Source of the DNA: CAZZKE01 sp964655005
GTDB lineage: Bacteria; Pseudomonadota; Alphaproteobacteria; Rhodospirillales; JABHCV01
Direction: 5' to 3'
DNA: 10,212 nt
Assembly (NCBI GenBank): GCA_964655005.1
Contig: CAZZKE010000088.1
Location: 1-10,212, forward strand
The first letter of the stretch is position 1; each line of letters opens with the position of its first letter. The notes under the pieces were generated by a model. The model saw only the letters and a list, made by a program, of their open reading frames with translations. It had not been told where the DNA came from and searched no databases. A program made the position numbers and the translations under genes. Of the stretch, positions 1 to 6,043 are shown piece by piece.

Positions 1-1
1 C

Positions 2-904
2 GACTGGCGGCAGTTGGCGAAACTGAAAAGCACCTACACCGATGCCCTGACGGCCCAGATAAACCCCCGTACCGGGCGCGTCCATACGTCTTATTCCATG
101 GCCGGCACCTCGACCGGGCGGCTGGCGTCGAGCGACCCCAATTTGCAGAATATCCCGATCCGCACGGAAGAAGGCCGCAAGATCCGCCGCGCCTTCATCG
201 CCGAACCGGGGGCGCTGCTGCTCAGCGCCGATTACTCGCAAATCGAACTTCGGCTGCTCGCCCATGTCGCCGGAATCGATGCGCTGCTCAAGGCCTTCCG
301 GGGCGGCGCCGATATCCATGCGATGACCGCGTCACAGGTGTTCGGGGTGCCCATTGAGGGCATGGACCCGATGGTCCGCCGTCAGGCCAAGGCCATTAAT
401 TTCGGCATTATTTACGGCATTTCGGCCTTCGGGCTGGCCCGTCAACTGAACATTTCCAGAGGCGAGGCGGCCCGCTATATCGAGGCCTATTTCGAACGCT
501 ATCCCGGCATTCGCGATTACATGGACCGAACCAAGGCGGAGGCCGCCGCCAACGGCTATGTCAGCACCCTGTTCGGGCGCAAGTGTCATGTCCGGGGCAT
601 CAAGGACAAGAACCCGGCGATGCGCAACTTCGCCGAACGGGCGGCCATCAATGCGCCGATTCAGGGCGGCGCCGCCGATATCATCAAGCGCGCCATGATC
701 GCCATGCCGGCGGCCCTGGAAGACGCTGGCCTTGAAACCCGGATGCTGCTACAGGTTCATGACGAACTGGTGTTCGAAGTCCCGGAAGCCGAAGCCGATG
801 CGGCCGGCGCTATAATAAAACAAATCATGGAGAATGCCGCCAGACTCGATGTACCTTTGATTGTCGATATCGGCCGTGGCCAAAATTGGCAGGAAGCTCA
901 CTAA
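2..904 (+). CDS. polA: DNA polymerase I, C-terminal polymerase domain (5' end outside window)
   Basis: The last 300 residues of a family A DNA polymerase, which fills gaps and replaces RNA primers during repair and lagging-strand synthesis. The reading frame is open at the left edge, so the 5'-nuclease, any 3'-5' exonuclease domain and the start of the polymerase domain lie outside. All three palm/fingers motifs are visible. Motif A is DYSQIE at nt 230-247, carrying the first metal-binding Asp. Motif B is RRQAKAINFGIIYG near nt 377-418, with the O-helix Arg and Lys; Phe in the position of E. coli F762 implies normal discrimination against dideoxynucleotides. Motif C is VHDE at nt 755-766, with the second catalytic Asp. 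The early part also shows the TGRLASSDPNLQNIP signature. The C-terminus (NWQEAH, stop TAA) is typical. There is no sign of decay. A small unknown gene starts 10 nt downstream. Confidence 0.97.
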   Translation, partial: DWRQLAKLKSTYTDALTAQINPRTGRVHTSYSMAGTSTGRLASSDPNLQNIPIRTEEGRKIRRAFIAEPGALLLSADYSQIELRLLAHVAGIDALLKAFRGGADIHAMTASQVFGVPIEGMDPMVRRQAKAINFGIIYGISAFGLARQLNISRGEAARYIEAYFERYPGIRDYMDRTKAEAAANGYVSTLFGRKCHVRGIKDKNPAMRNFAERAAINAPIQGGAADIIKRAMIAMPAALEDAGLETRMLLQVHDELVFEVPEAEADAAGAIIKQIMENAARLDVPLIVDIGRGQNWQEAH

Positions 905-914
905 TACCAAGTTC

Positions 915-1277
915 ATGATGGGGGATGCGGTGCCCAGGGAACTCAGAAAACTGGTGTTTACGGCTGACGAGCTTAAGTCGGCGGTGTTCGATTACTGCCT
1001 CAGGAACGGTGTCCGCATTCCCCAGTCGCCGATTGATGAGTTGCTTGTCGAAGACAGCGACAGCGGCTTTTTGACCATGCGTTTTTCGTCGCCCGATTTA
1101 GGCGATCCCAAACTGGTTCCGCTGGGCCGTGACCAGGTCGGGGCGGCGCTGATCAAGTATTGTTCGGTCAACAAAATTCCCATGCCGCGAACCGCGAAAA
1201 AGGTCCTGAAGGTGGATGACGGCGAAGTGGCTATGATGATCAGCCTGAACTGGCTGAGCCAAAAACCTTCCGGTTAG
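915..1277 (+). CDS. Small two-repeat protein of unknown function
   Basis: A 120-residue protein with no function I can assign. It is made of two similar halves. Residues 12-57 (KLVFTADEL..., through YC at 27-28, N31, then LLVEDSDSG) align with residues 66-112 (KLVPLGRDQV..., through YC at 82-83, N86, then LKVDDGE). Shared positions include KLV, an Ala four residues before the YC pair, the YC pair, N, P, L-x-V and D/G, so it looks like an internal duplication. There is no signal peptide or membrane segment, and it is probably cytosolic. The frame is open upstream to a TTG at 861 inside polA, but ATG 915 (followed directly by ATG 918) leaves a natural 10-nt gap after polA and is preferred. The Shine-Dalgarno signal is weak (AGGAAG about 20 nt upstream). 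It is probably cotranscribed with polA. Its 3' end overlaps the convergent msrQ by 38 nt. Confidence 0.75.
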   Translation: MMGDAVPRELRKLVFTADELKSAVFDYCLRNGVRIPQSPIDELLVEDSDSGFLTMRFSSPDLGDPKLVPLGRDQVGAALIKYCSVNKIPMPRTAKKVLKVDDGEVAMMISLNWLSQKPSG

Positions 1278-1851
1278 TAGCGCGATAACCCAGTAAAACC
1301 AGCAGGATGGCGCCGTAAATAACCGGCTGCATAAGATCGGCCTTGACCATCATGGCGTAATGAATGACCGCGCCGATGCCGACCAGATAGACGGCCCGGT
1401 GCAATTTCCGCCACCGCTTGCCGCCCAGCCGCCGGATCATGGCGCCGTTCGAGGTCAGGGCCAGGGGGGTTAGAATCAGGAACGTCGCCATGCCCATGGT
1501 GATGAATTTCCGCTTGATTAGATCGGCCCGGATATCGGCCCAGTTAAAGGCCTGATCGGCGATAATATAATTGGCCATGTGCAGGGTGGCGTAGAAAAAT
1601 GCGAACAGGCCCAGCATGCGCCGGAACCGCATTACCGCCGGCTTGCCGGTCAAACCAGCCAGCGGCGATACCGCCAGCGCCGCCAGCAGCGAGCGAATGG
1701 CCCAGTCACCCAGAAACCGGTTGACCGACTCGACGGGATTGGCGCCCAGGTCCGCCGCCAGCGCCCGCCAGATTATCCAGCCGAGGGGGGCGAGGCAAAC
1801 CAGAAAAACCACCGGCTTGACGACTTTCCGGATGCTGGTTTCGCGGGTCAT
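1240..1851 (-). CDS. msrQ: MsrQ, haem-binding membrane subunit of the MsrPQ methionine sulfoxide reductase
   Basis: Inner-membrane b-type haem protein of the ferric reductase-like transmembrane family. It passes electrons from the quinone pool or flavin to periplasmic MsrP. With the ATG at 1851 the protein has 203 residues, the usual MsrQ length. Hydrophobic segments lie around residues 12-30, 52-66, 80-99, 115-132, 153-168 and 175-188. Haem-ligand candidates are H91 (ATLHMANYI), H151 (KLHRAVYL) and H164 (VIHYAMM), which fall at the same numbers as the conserved histidines of E. coli MsrQ. The GDWAIR...SPLAGLTG motif after the first helix is typical. The frame extends upstream to 1896 inside msrP, but ATG 1851 leaves a 13-nt gap after the msrP stop and fits the family N-terminus. 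It is the second gene of an msrP-msrQ operon. The last 38 nt overlap the 3' end of the convergent small gene. Confidence 0.93.
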   Translation of the reverse strand: MTRETSIRKVVKPVVFLVCLAPLGWIIWRALAADLGANPVESVNRFLGDWAIRSLLAALAVSPLAGLTGKPAVMRFRRMLGLFAFFYATLHMANYIIADQAFNWADIRADLIKRKFITMGMATFLILTPLALTSNGAMIRRLGGKRWRKLHRAVYLVGIGAVIHYAMMVKADLMQPVIYGAILLVLLGYRATNRKVFGSASSG

Positions 1852-1864
1852 CCAAACAAAAACA

Positions 1865-2836
1865 TCAGTAATATCTGGCCAGGTCCATGCCGGCATACAT
1901 ATCGGCGACTTCTTCTCCGTAGCCGTTGAATTTCAGGGTTTTCACCTTCGATGAGAAATAGCCCGACCCCAGCACCCGCTCCTTGGCCTGGCTCCAGCGG
2001 GGGTGAGAAACATCGGGGTTGACGTTGGCGTAAAAACCGTACTCGCCGGGCCCCTGCCGGTTCCAGGTGGTCGGCGGCATTTTTTCGACCAGGCTGATGC
2101 GGACGATTGATTTGATCGACTTGAAGCCGTATTTCCACGGCGTCACCAGGCGAATCGGGGCGCCGTTCTGATTGGGCAGTTCCTCGCCGTACATGCCGAC
2201 CGCCATCAGGGTCAGCGGGTTCATGGCCTCGTCCATGCGCAGGCCTTCGACGTAGGGCCAGTCAAGCACACGCCGGGCCTGGCCCGGCATGCGGTCGGGA
2301 TCGTTGAGGGTCTCGAAAGCCACATATCGGGCCTTCGATGTCGGTTCCATTCGCCTGATTATATCGGCCAGTGGAATGCCGACCCACGGCACTACCATGG
2401 CCCAGGCCTCGACGCAGCGGAACCGGTATATCCGTTCCTGCAACCGGTGCGGCGAAATCAGGTCTTCGAAATCATAGCTGCCGGGCTTGCCCACTTCGCC
2501 ATCGACAACGACGCTCCACGGCTTCGGTTCGAAATCCCTGGCCAGTTGGGCGGGGTCGCCCTTGCCGGTGCCGAATTCATAGAAGTTGTTGTAGCTGGTG
2601 ACATAGCCGGAATCGGTCGGCGTCAGGCCGGCGCCATAACGGCTTTTCAGCACATCCGGCAAGGCCCGCCCGGTCAGCGCGGCCTTGGCCCGATTGGCCA
2701 TGGCGAACGGTCCCAGCGCCGGCAGCAGGCCGCCGGCGACGGCGGCGGCAAGGAAGCGCCGGCGCTCCAGGAATACCGGTTTCGGGGTAATTTCATGGGA
2801 TTTCGGGTCCGAACCTTTACGGTGCCTGATGTGCAT
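1865..2836 (-). CDS. msrP: MsrP, periplasmic molybdopterin-dependent protein-methionine-sulfoxide reductase catalytic subunit
   Basis: Catalytic subunit that reduces methionine sulfoxide in oxidised envelope proteins, using electrons delivered by MsrQ. It has 323 residues, normal for the sulfite-oxidase-fold MsrP family. A Tat signal is plain: ERRRFLAAAV at residues 24-33, followed by a hydrophobic stretch and small residues near 45-53, so the protein would be exported folded with its molybdenum cofactor. The molybdenum-ligand cysteine is C141 in YRFRCVEAWAMVVPW, apparently the only Cys in the protein. Other family blocks are NNFYEFG (83-89), WSVVVDGEVGKP (107-118), YGEELPNQNGAPIRLVTPWKYGFKS and the C-terminal YGEEVADMYAGMDLARYY. 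Start ATG 2836 has AGGG (2845-2848) 8 nt upstream. The msrQ start lies 13 nt beyond the stop. It is divergent from fzlA across a 133-nt gap. Confidence 0.96.
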   Translation of the reverse strand: MHIRHRKGSDPKSHEITPKPVFLERRRFLAAAVAGGLLPALGPFAMANRAKAALTGRALPDVLKSRYGAGLTPTDSGYVTSYNNFYEFGTGKGDPAQLARDFEPKPWSVVVDGEVGKPGSYDFEDLISPHRLQERIYRFRCVEAWAMVVPWVGIPLADIIRRMEPTSKARYVAFETLNDPDRMPGQARRVLDWPYVEGLRMDEAMNPLTLMAVGMYGEELPNQNGAPIRLVTPWKYGFKSIKSIVRISLVEKMPPTTWNRQGPGEYGFYANVNPDVSHPRWSQAKERVLGSGYFSSKVKTLKFNGYGEEVADMYAGMDLARYY

Positions 2837-2969
2837 GTGTGTCGCCCTATTTTAGAAAGCATCCAAACTGAACATAGCACGGGTCCGGAAAAGCGGAAAT
2901 AACAACCCCGTGAGCGGGCCGCCGCCGGTAACATTTGCAGTCGCCGGAAATTCGGTATAATCGATTTCC
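2837..2969. other. Divergent intergenic region between msrP and fzlA
   Basis: The longest gene-free stretch in the window, 133 nt. On the minus side it holds the msrP ribosome-binding site (AGGG at 2848-2845). On the plus side it ends with the TATAAT box of the probable fzlA promoter. A short CCCG-TGAG-CGGG hairpin candidate sits near 2907-2918, too small to assign a role. A minus-strand -10-like TATGTT around 2870 could serve msrPQ but has no convincing -35. I see no RNA gene. Confidence 0.6.
2935..2961 (+). promoter_or_regulatory. Probable fzlA promoter, possibly giving a leaderless mRNA
   Basis: A perfect -10 hexamer TATAAT occupies 2956-2961, only 8 nt before the fzlA ATG at 2970. A partial -35 (TTGCAG, 2935-2940) precedes it with a short 15-nt spacer. 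A start site about 7 nt downstream of the -10 would fall at 2968-2970, at or next to the ATG. No Shine-Dalgarno sequence is visible before the ATG, which fits a leaderless or nearly leaderless message. The -10 is strong by eye; the -35 is weak. Confidence 0.5.
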
Positions 2970-3638
2970 ATGCAAACGCTTTATCATCTATGGCTGTCGC
3001 CGTTTTGCCGCAAGACCCGCATCGTCCTGGGCGAGAAGCGCATCGATTTCGGCCTCAAGATCGAAAACGTATGGGAACGGCGGGTCGAGTTCCTGGCCCT
3101 CAACCCCGCCGCCGAGGTGCCGGTGCTGGTCGGCCCGGAAGGCACGGCGCTGTCGGGCAGCGACGTGATCTGCGAATTTCTCGATGAAATTCATCCGGAC
3201 CCGCCGCTGATCGGCCGCCACCCGCTGGAGCGGGCGGAAGTGCGCCGGCTGGTCGGCTGGTTTGACCGCAAGTTCAATTCCGAAGTCACCGAAAATCTGG
3301 TTGGCGAGAAAATAATGAAACGGTTTCTGGGCCTGGGCAATCCGGATTCCCGGATAATCAGGGCCGGATACAGCAATATCCACACCCACCTTGAATATAT
3401 TTCCTACCTGATCGAACGGCGCAAGTGGCTGGCCGGTAACGAAATGACCCTGGCCGATCTGACGGCGGCGGCGCATCTGTCGTGTGTCGATTATCTGGGC
3501 GATGTACCGTGGGACGAACACCTGATCGCCAGGGACTGGTACGCCCGGGTCAAGTCACGCCCCAGCTTCCGGCCGCTGCTTGCCGATCATATTCCGGGTG
3601 CGCCGCCGGCGGCCCATTACAGTAATCTGGATTTTTAA
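2970..3638 (+). CDS. fzlA: FzlA-like glutathione S-transferase-family cell division protein
   Basis: A 222-residue GST-fold protein. The N-terminal thioredoxin-like domain (about 1-80) begins LYHLWLSPFCRKTRIVL and carries the EVPVL block at 49-53, the cis-Pro glutathione-site region. The helical C-terminal domain follows. Several blocks match the alphaproteobacterial FzlA group rather than catalytic GSTs: NVWERRVEFLALNPA (33-47), the WFDRKFN..VTENLVGEK run (97-114), AAAHLSCVDYLGDV (166-179), KSRPSFRPLLAD (195-206) and the tail ending HYSNLDF at 216-222. In Caulobacter, FzlA binds curved FtsZ filaments, is needed for division, and uses its C-terminal tail to act on the FtsW/FtsI wall synthase. 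It is monocistronic, flanked by divergent msrP and convergent dehydrogenase, and its stop lies 11 nt from the neighbour's stop. The ortholog call comes from remembered family features; a conventional GST is the alternative. Confidence 0.82.
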   Translation: MQTLYHLWLSPFCRKTRIVLGEKRIDFGLKIENVWERRVEFLALNPAAEVPVLVGPEGTALSGSDVICEFLDEIHPDPPLIGRHPLERAEVRRLVGWFDRKFNSEVTENLVGEKIMKRFLGLGNPDSRIIRAGYSNIHTHLEYISYLIERRKWLAGNEMTLADLTAAAHLSCVDYLGDVPWDEHLIARDWYARVKSRPSFRPLLADHIPGAPPAAHYSNLDF

Positions 3639-3649
3639 GGGCCCGATTC

Positions 3650-5086
3650 TTACTGGTCGATCAGCCCTTCTATCCGCCACGTCACATGAACATCGGAAAT
3701 CCTGCGTTCCTGCCGTCGGCGCACATCGCCGGTTTCGATGTCGATGAAGGCAAACATTTTTTGTGATTTCGGGTCTTCGATAACCTTCAGGAAAATTCCC
3801 CCGGGATTCTTGAAAATGTCGCCGACGGCGGGCGCCGATGCCTCGCCCGATTGTTCCAGGCCGAAGGCCGGACGGGCTTTACAGTCGATCAGCAGGTCTT
3901 CGGGATCCATATATATCAGGGCCAGATTCTCACCCGGAACCGGATCGATCTGCACCAGATAGTGGTGGACGTATTCCGTGCCCTGGCGTTCGGTCTTGAT
4001 ATACAGGGTCTTATCGTCGCCGGGGCGCATCACCCCGTGGCCGCACGGGATTTGATCGGCCCGGACGGGTTCGGTCATGGTGGAAGGACGCCGGACGGCC
4101 AGGCCGGAACGGTCGCCGCCCAAAACGTCGATAACGCCGGTATTTTTCAAATTGCGCGGTATTCGGCCATCGAGAATATCCAGAATACTTTCCAGGGTCT
4201 GGCTTTCGACCCGCGCCAGGGCTTCTTTGGTGTACCAGGCCAGATGCGGGGTCAGGATGACGTTATCCATGCCCCGCAGGGGATAATCACGGGGCAGTGG
4301 TTCATCGGCGAAAACATCGATTCCGGCGCCGCCGATCCAGCCACCTGCAAGGGCCGCCGCCAGCGCCGGTTGATCGACGATAGCCCCCCTGGAAACATTG
4401 ACCAGTATCGCACCGGGCTTCATGCGTTCCAGTTCCCCGGCCCCGATCATGGCCAGCGTCCGGTCGGTCAGGACGCAATGAATGGATACGAAATCCGCCT
4501 GCTCAAGAAGTTCATTGAGGCCGGTGAAGCGGACATCCAGCCCCCTGCGGTCGGTCACGTACGGATCGCAGGCCAGCAAATTCATGCCGAAACCCTGGCC
4601 GCGCCGGGCCATGGCCGTGCCGATCCTGCCGTAGCCGATCAGCCCCATGGTCTTGCCGGCCAGGTCCATGCCCAGCAGTTCCGGCGCCGGCCAGGCCCAG
4701 CCGTCCCGCTTCATCAGGCCGTCGATTTCCGGCAGCCGCCGGGCCAGCGCCAGCAGCAGGGCGAAGGCATGATCGGCCACGGTGTCCGAGCCATAGGCCG
4801 GACAGTTGGCGACGATGACGCCGTTGCGGGTGGCGGTCGGCAAATCTATCGAATCGGTGCCGACGCCGTATTTGACGATACCTTTCAGGTTCGCCGCCGC
4901 CTCGATCACCGGGCCGGTAATATCGGTGTAACAGGTCAGGATCAGGGTCGCCTCGCGGGCCGCCTCGATCAACCCCGCCTCATCGGTGCGGGTGGTGGTT
5001 ATGACCCGGGCCACCTGTTGCAACTCCGCCATATGCTGCCCGGCAATATCAAGTTCTGAATCGGTGCGAAGGATAATCGGCTTCAA
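3650..5086 (-). CDS. CtBP-like D-2-hydroxyacid dehydrogenase fused to a C-terminal domain of unknown function
   Basis: NAD-dependent dehydrogenase of the D-isomer 2-hydroxyacid family, 478 residues against roughly 310-340 usual. The NAD site is GYGRIG at 151-156 with an acidic residue (D174) ending the second strand, which points to NAD rather than NADP. The catalytic set is R233 (NVSRGAIVD), E262 (FADEPLP) and H281 (TPHLAWY). The HxAWY motif and the GRIPRNLKN run (308-314) resemble the CtBP clade. The substrate is unknown, presumably a 2-keto/2-hydroxy acid. The dehydrogenase fold ends near residue 318. A linker to about 336 leads without a stop into about 142 further residues that I do not recognise (C348; D394; C396; rich in strands). 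An internal ATG at 4078 begins that domain but has no Shine-Dalgarno signal, so a true fusion is favoured. The start is TTG 5086, behind AAGGGGA. The frame is open to 5398, but that part is antisense to the SDR gene and lacks family similarity. Confidence 0.87.
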   Translation of the reverse strand: MKPIILRTDSELDIAGQHMAELQQVARVITTTRTDEAGLIEAAREATLILTCYTDITGPVIEAAANLKGIVKYGVGTDSIDLPTATRNGVIVANCPAYGSDTVADHAFALLLALARRLPEIDGLMKRDGWAWPAPELLGMDLAGKTMGLIGYGRIGTAMARRGQGFGMNLLACDPYVTDRRGLDVRFTGLNELLEQADFVSIHCVLTDRTLAMIGAGELERMKPGAILVNVSRGAIVDQPALAAALAGGWIGGAGIDVFADEPLPRDYPLRGMDNVILTPHLAWYTKEALARVESQTLESILDILDGRIPRNLKNTGVIDVLGGDRSGLAVRRPSTMTEPVRADQIPCGHGVMRPGDDKTLYIKTERQGTEYVHHYLVQIDPVPGENLALIYMDPEDLLIDCKARPAFGLEQSGEASAPAVGDIFKNPGGIFLKVIEDPKSQKMFAFIDIETGDVRRRQERRISDVHVTWRIEGLIDQ

Positions 5087-5092
5087 AATCAG

Positions 5093-5099
5093 TCCCCTT
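5093..5099 (-). promoter_or_regulatory. Ribosome-binding site that fixes a TTG start
   Basis: On the minus strand AAGGGGA lies 6 nt before TTG 5086, the best Shine-Dalgarno match seen in the window. It selects the TTG as the start of the dehydrogenase over in-frame ATG codons further upstream, which would put 104 residues of coding sequence antisense to the SDR gene. The residues right after the TTG (KPIILRTDSELD) look like the beginning of the substrate-binding domain. Confidence 0.7.
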
Positions 5100-5104
5100 T
5101 CGGT

Positions 5105-5140
5105 GCATGGTCCCGCTTTACAAGCGCCCCGGACAAATGC
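5105..5140. repeat. Nested imperfect dyad between the dehydrogenase and SDR genes
   Basis: In the 66-nt divergent gap a perfect CGCTT-TAC-AAGCG palindrome (5114-5126) is flanked by GTCC (5110-5113) and its complement GGAC (5131-5134, after a CCCC bulge), and then by GCAT (5105-5108) and ATGC (5137-5140). Thirteen base pairs are possible across 36 nt. It could be an operator for both divergent genes or a leader hairpin. No T-run follows, so it is not an intrinsic terminator. Function is inferred from position only. Confidence 0.4.
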
Positions 5141-5152
5141 TCTCTTGCGGCG

Positions 5153-6043
5153 ATGAATGCAAGTGCTTCCCGCCTGTTCTGTTTCGGCCTCGGCTATTCC
5201 GCCAGGGTCATCGCCCGCGGCTTGATCGCCAGCGGCTGGACGGTAGCCGGAACTTGCCGCGAAGAGGCGGCGGTGGCCGAACTTCGGGGGCTCGGCATCG
5301 AGGCCTGGCGGTTCGACCGCAATCACCGGCCACAGGATATATCGCCGTTGTTCGAAGGCGCAACGCACCTGTTGTCGTCGATCCCGCCCGATGAACACGG
5401 CGATGCGGTGCTGGATTGTCTTGAAGATGATATCCGCAACCTGGCCGGAACCATCGAATGGGCCGGCTACCTGTCAACCACCGGCGTTTACGGCGACCGC
5501 CGTGGCGGCACGGTGTTTGAAGGCGATGCCCTTGAACCGACCTCGGAGCGCGGCGCCCGAAGGGCGCGGGCCGAGGCGCGGTGGCTGGCGCTGGGCGAGG
5601 CCGGGTTGCCGGTTCACGCCTTTCGTCTGGCCGGAATCTATGGCCCCGGTCGTAATGTCCTGAACGATGTCAGGGCCGGTCGGGCCAGGCGCATAGACAA
5701 GCCGGGGCATATGTTTTCGCGGATCCATGTGGACGATATCGCCGGCGTCGTGATGGCTTCCATGGCCCGATCGAATCCCGGCGCCATTTATAATGTTTGC
5801 GACGACCGGGCGGCGGCGGCGGCCGATGTCGTCGCCTTTGCCTGCGATTTACTGGGGCTGGAAGCGCCGCCGGTACAGGATTTCAGCGATGCCGAGCGAG
5901 ATATGTCGGCAATGCAGCGGACCTTCTGGGTCGACAACAAGCGGGTCGATAATTCAAAAATAAAAAAGGAACTGGGCGTCAGGCTGCGCTATCCGAGCTA
6001 CCGGCAGGGATTGCCGGCCTGCCGCGATCAGGAAGAAAGCTGA
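5153..6043 (+). CDS. YeeZ-like atypical SDR, NAD(P)-dependent epimerase/dehydratase family protein
   Basis: A 296-residue Rossmann-fold protein of the extended/atypical short-chain dehydrogenase group, with overall resemblance to E. coli YeeZ. The dinucleotide-binding glycine motif GLGYSA is at residues 12-17 right after the first strand (RLFCF). The STTGVYGD block (108-115) corresponds to the usual active-site region, but the residue four after Y113 is Arg rather than Lys, so the classical YxxxK pair is absent. RLAGIYGPGR (158-167), HVDDIAGVVMASM (192-204) and AIYNVCDD (211-218) are typical of the family and bind nucleotide-linked substrates in relatives. The substrate is unknown. ATG 5153 puts the first strand near the N-terminus as expected; no good Shine-Dalgarno signal is visible. 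It is divergent from the dehydrogenase by 66 nt, and its last 16 nt overlap the convergent hydrolase gene. The C-rich tail past residue 285 is not conserved by eye. Confidence 0.85.
   Translation: MNASASRLFCFGLGYSARVIARGLIASGWTVAGTCREEAAVAELRGLGIEAWRFDRNHRPQDISPLFEGATHLLSSIPPDEHGDAVLDCLEDDIRNLAGTIEWAGYLSTTGVYGDRRGGTVFEGDALEPTSERGARRARAEARWLALGEAGLPVHAFRLAGIYGPGRNVLNDVRAGRARRIDKPGHMFSRIHVDDIAGVVMASMARSNPGAIYNVCDDRAAAAADVVAFACDLLGLEAPPVQDFSDAERDMSAMQRTFWVDNKRVDNSKIKKELGVRLRYPSYRQGLPACRDQEES

Noticed and set aside
3637..3669. AAGGGC...GCCCTT inverted repeat between fzlA and the dehydrogenase, as a bidirectional terminator
   Set aside because: The loop is 21 nt and neither strand has a T-run after the stem; on the minus strand the stem is followed by A residues.
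4076..4078. Internal ATG as the start of a separate downstream gene
   Set aside because: No stop codon separates it from the dehydrogenase and the preceding bases (cgtccttccacc) contain no Shine-Dalgarno-like sequence. Kept only as an alternative within the fusion finding.
3851..5059. A 402-codon open frame on the plus strand opposite the dehydrogenase fusion
   Set aside because: It is antisense to a gene with clear catalytic motifs, its product is a Gly/Gln/Arg-rich string without family features, and such shadows are common in GC-rich coding DNA.
5087..5398. A 104-residue N-terminal extension of the dehydrogenase
   Set aside because: It has no family similarity, is antisense to the SDR gene, and the TTG at 5086 has the best ribosome-binding site in the window.
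5811..5823. GCG repeat tract in the SDR gene as a phase-variation site
   Set aside because: Only a few trinucleotide units, encoding an alanine run in frame; slippage would not shift the frame.
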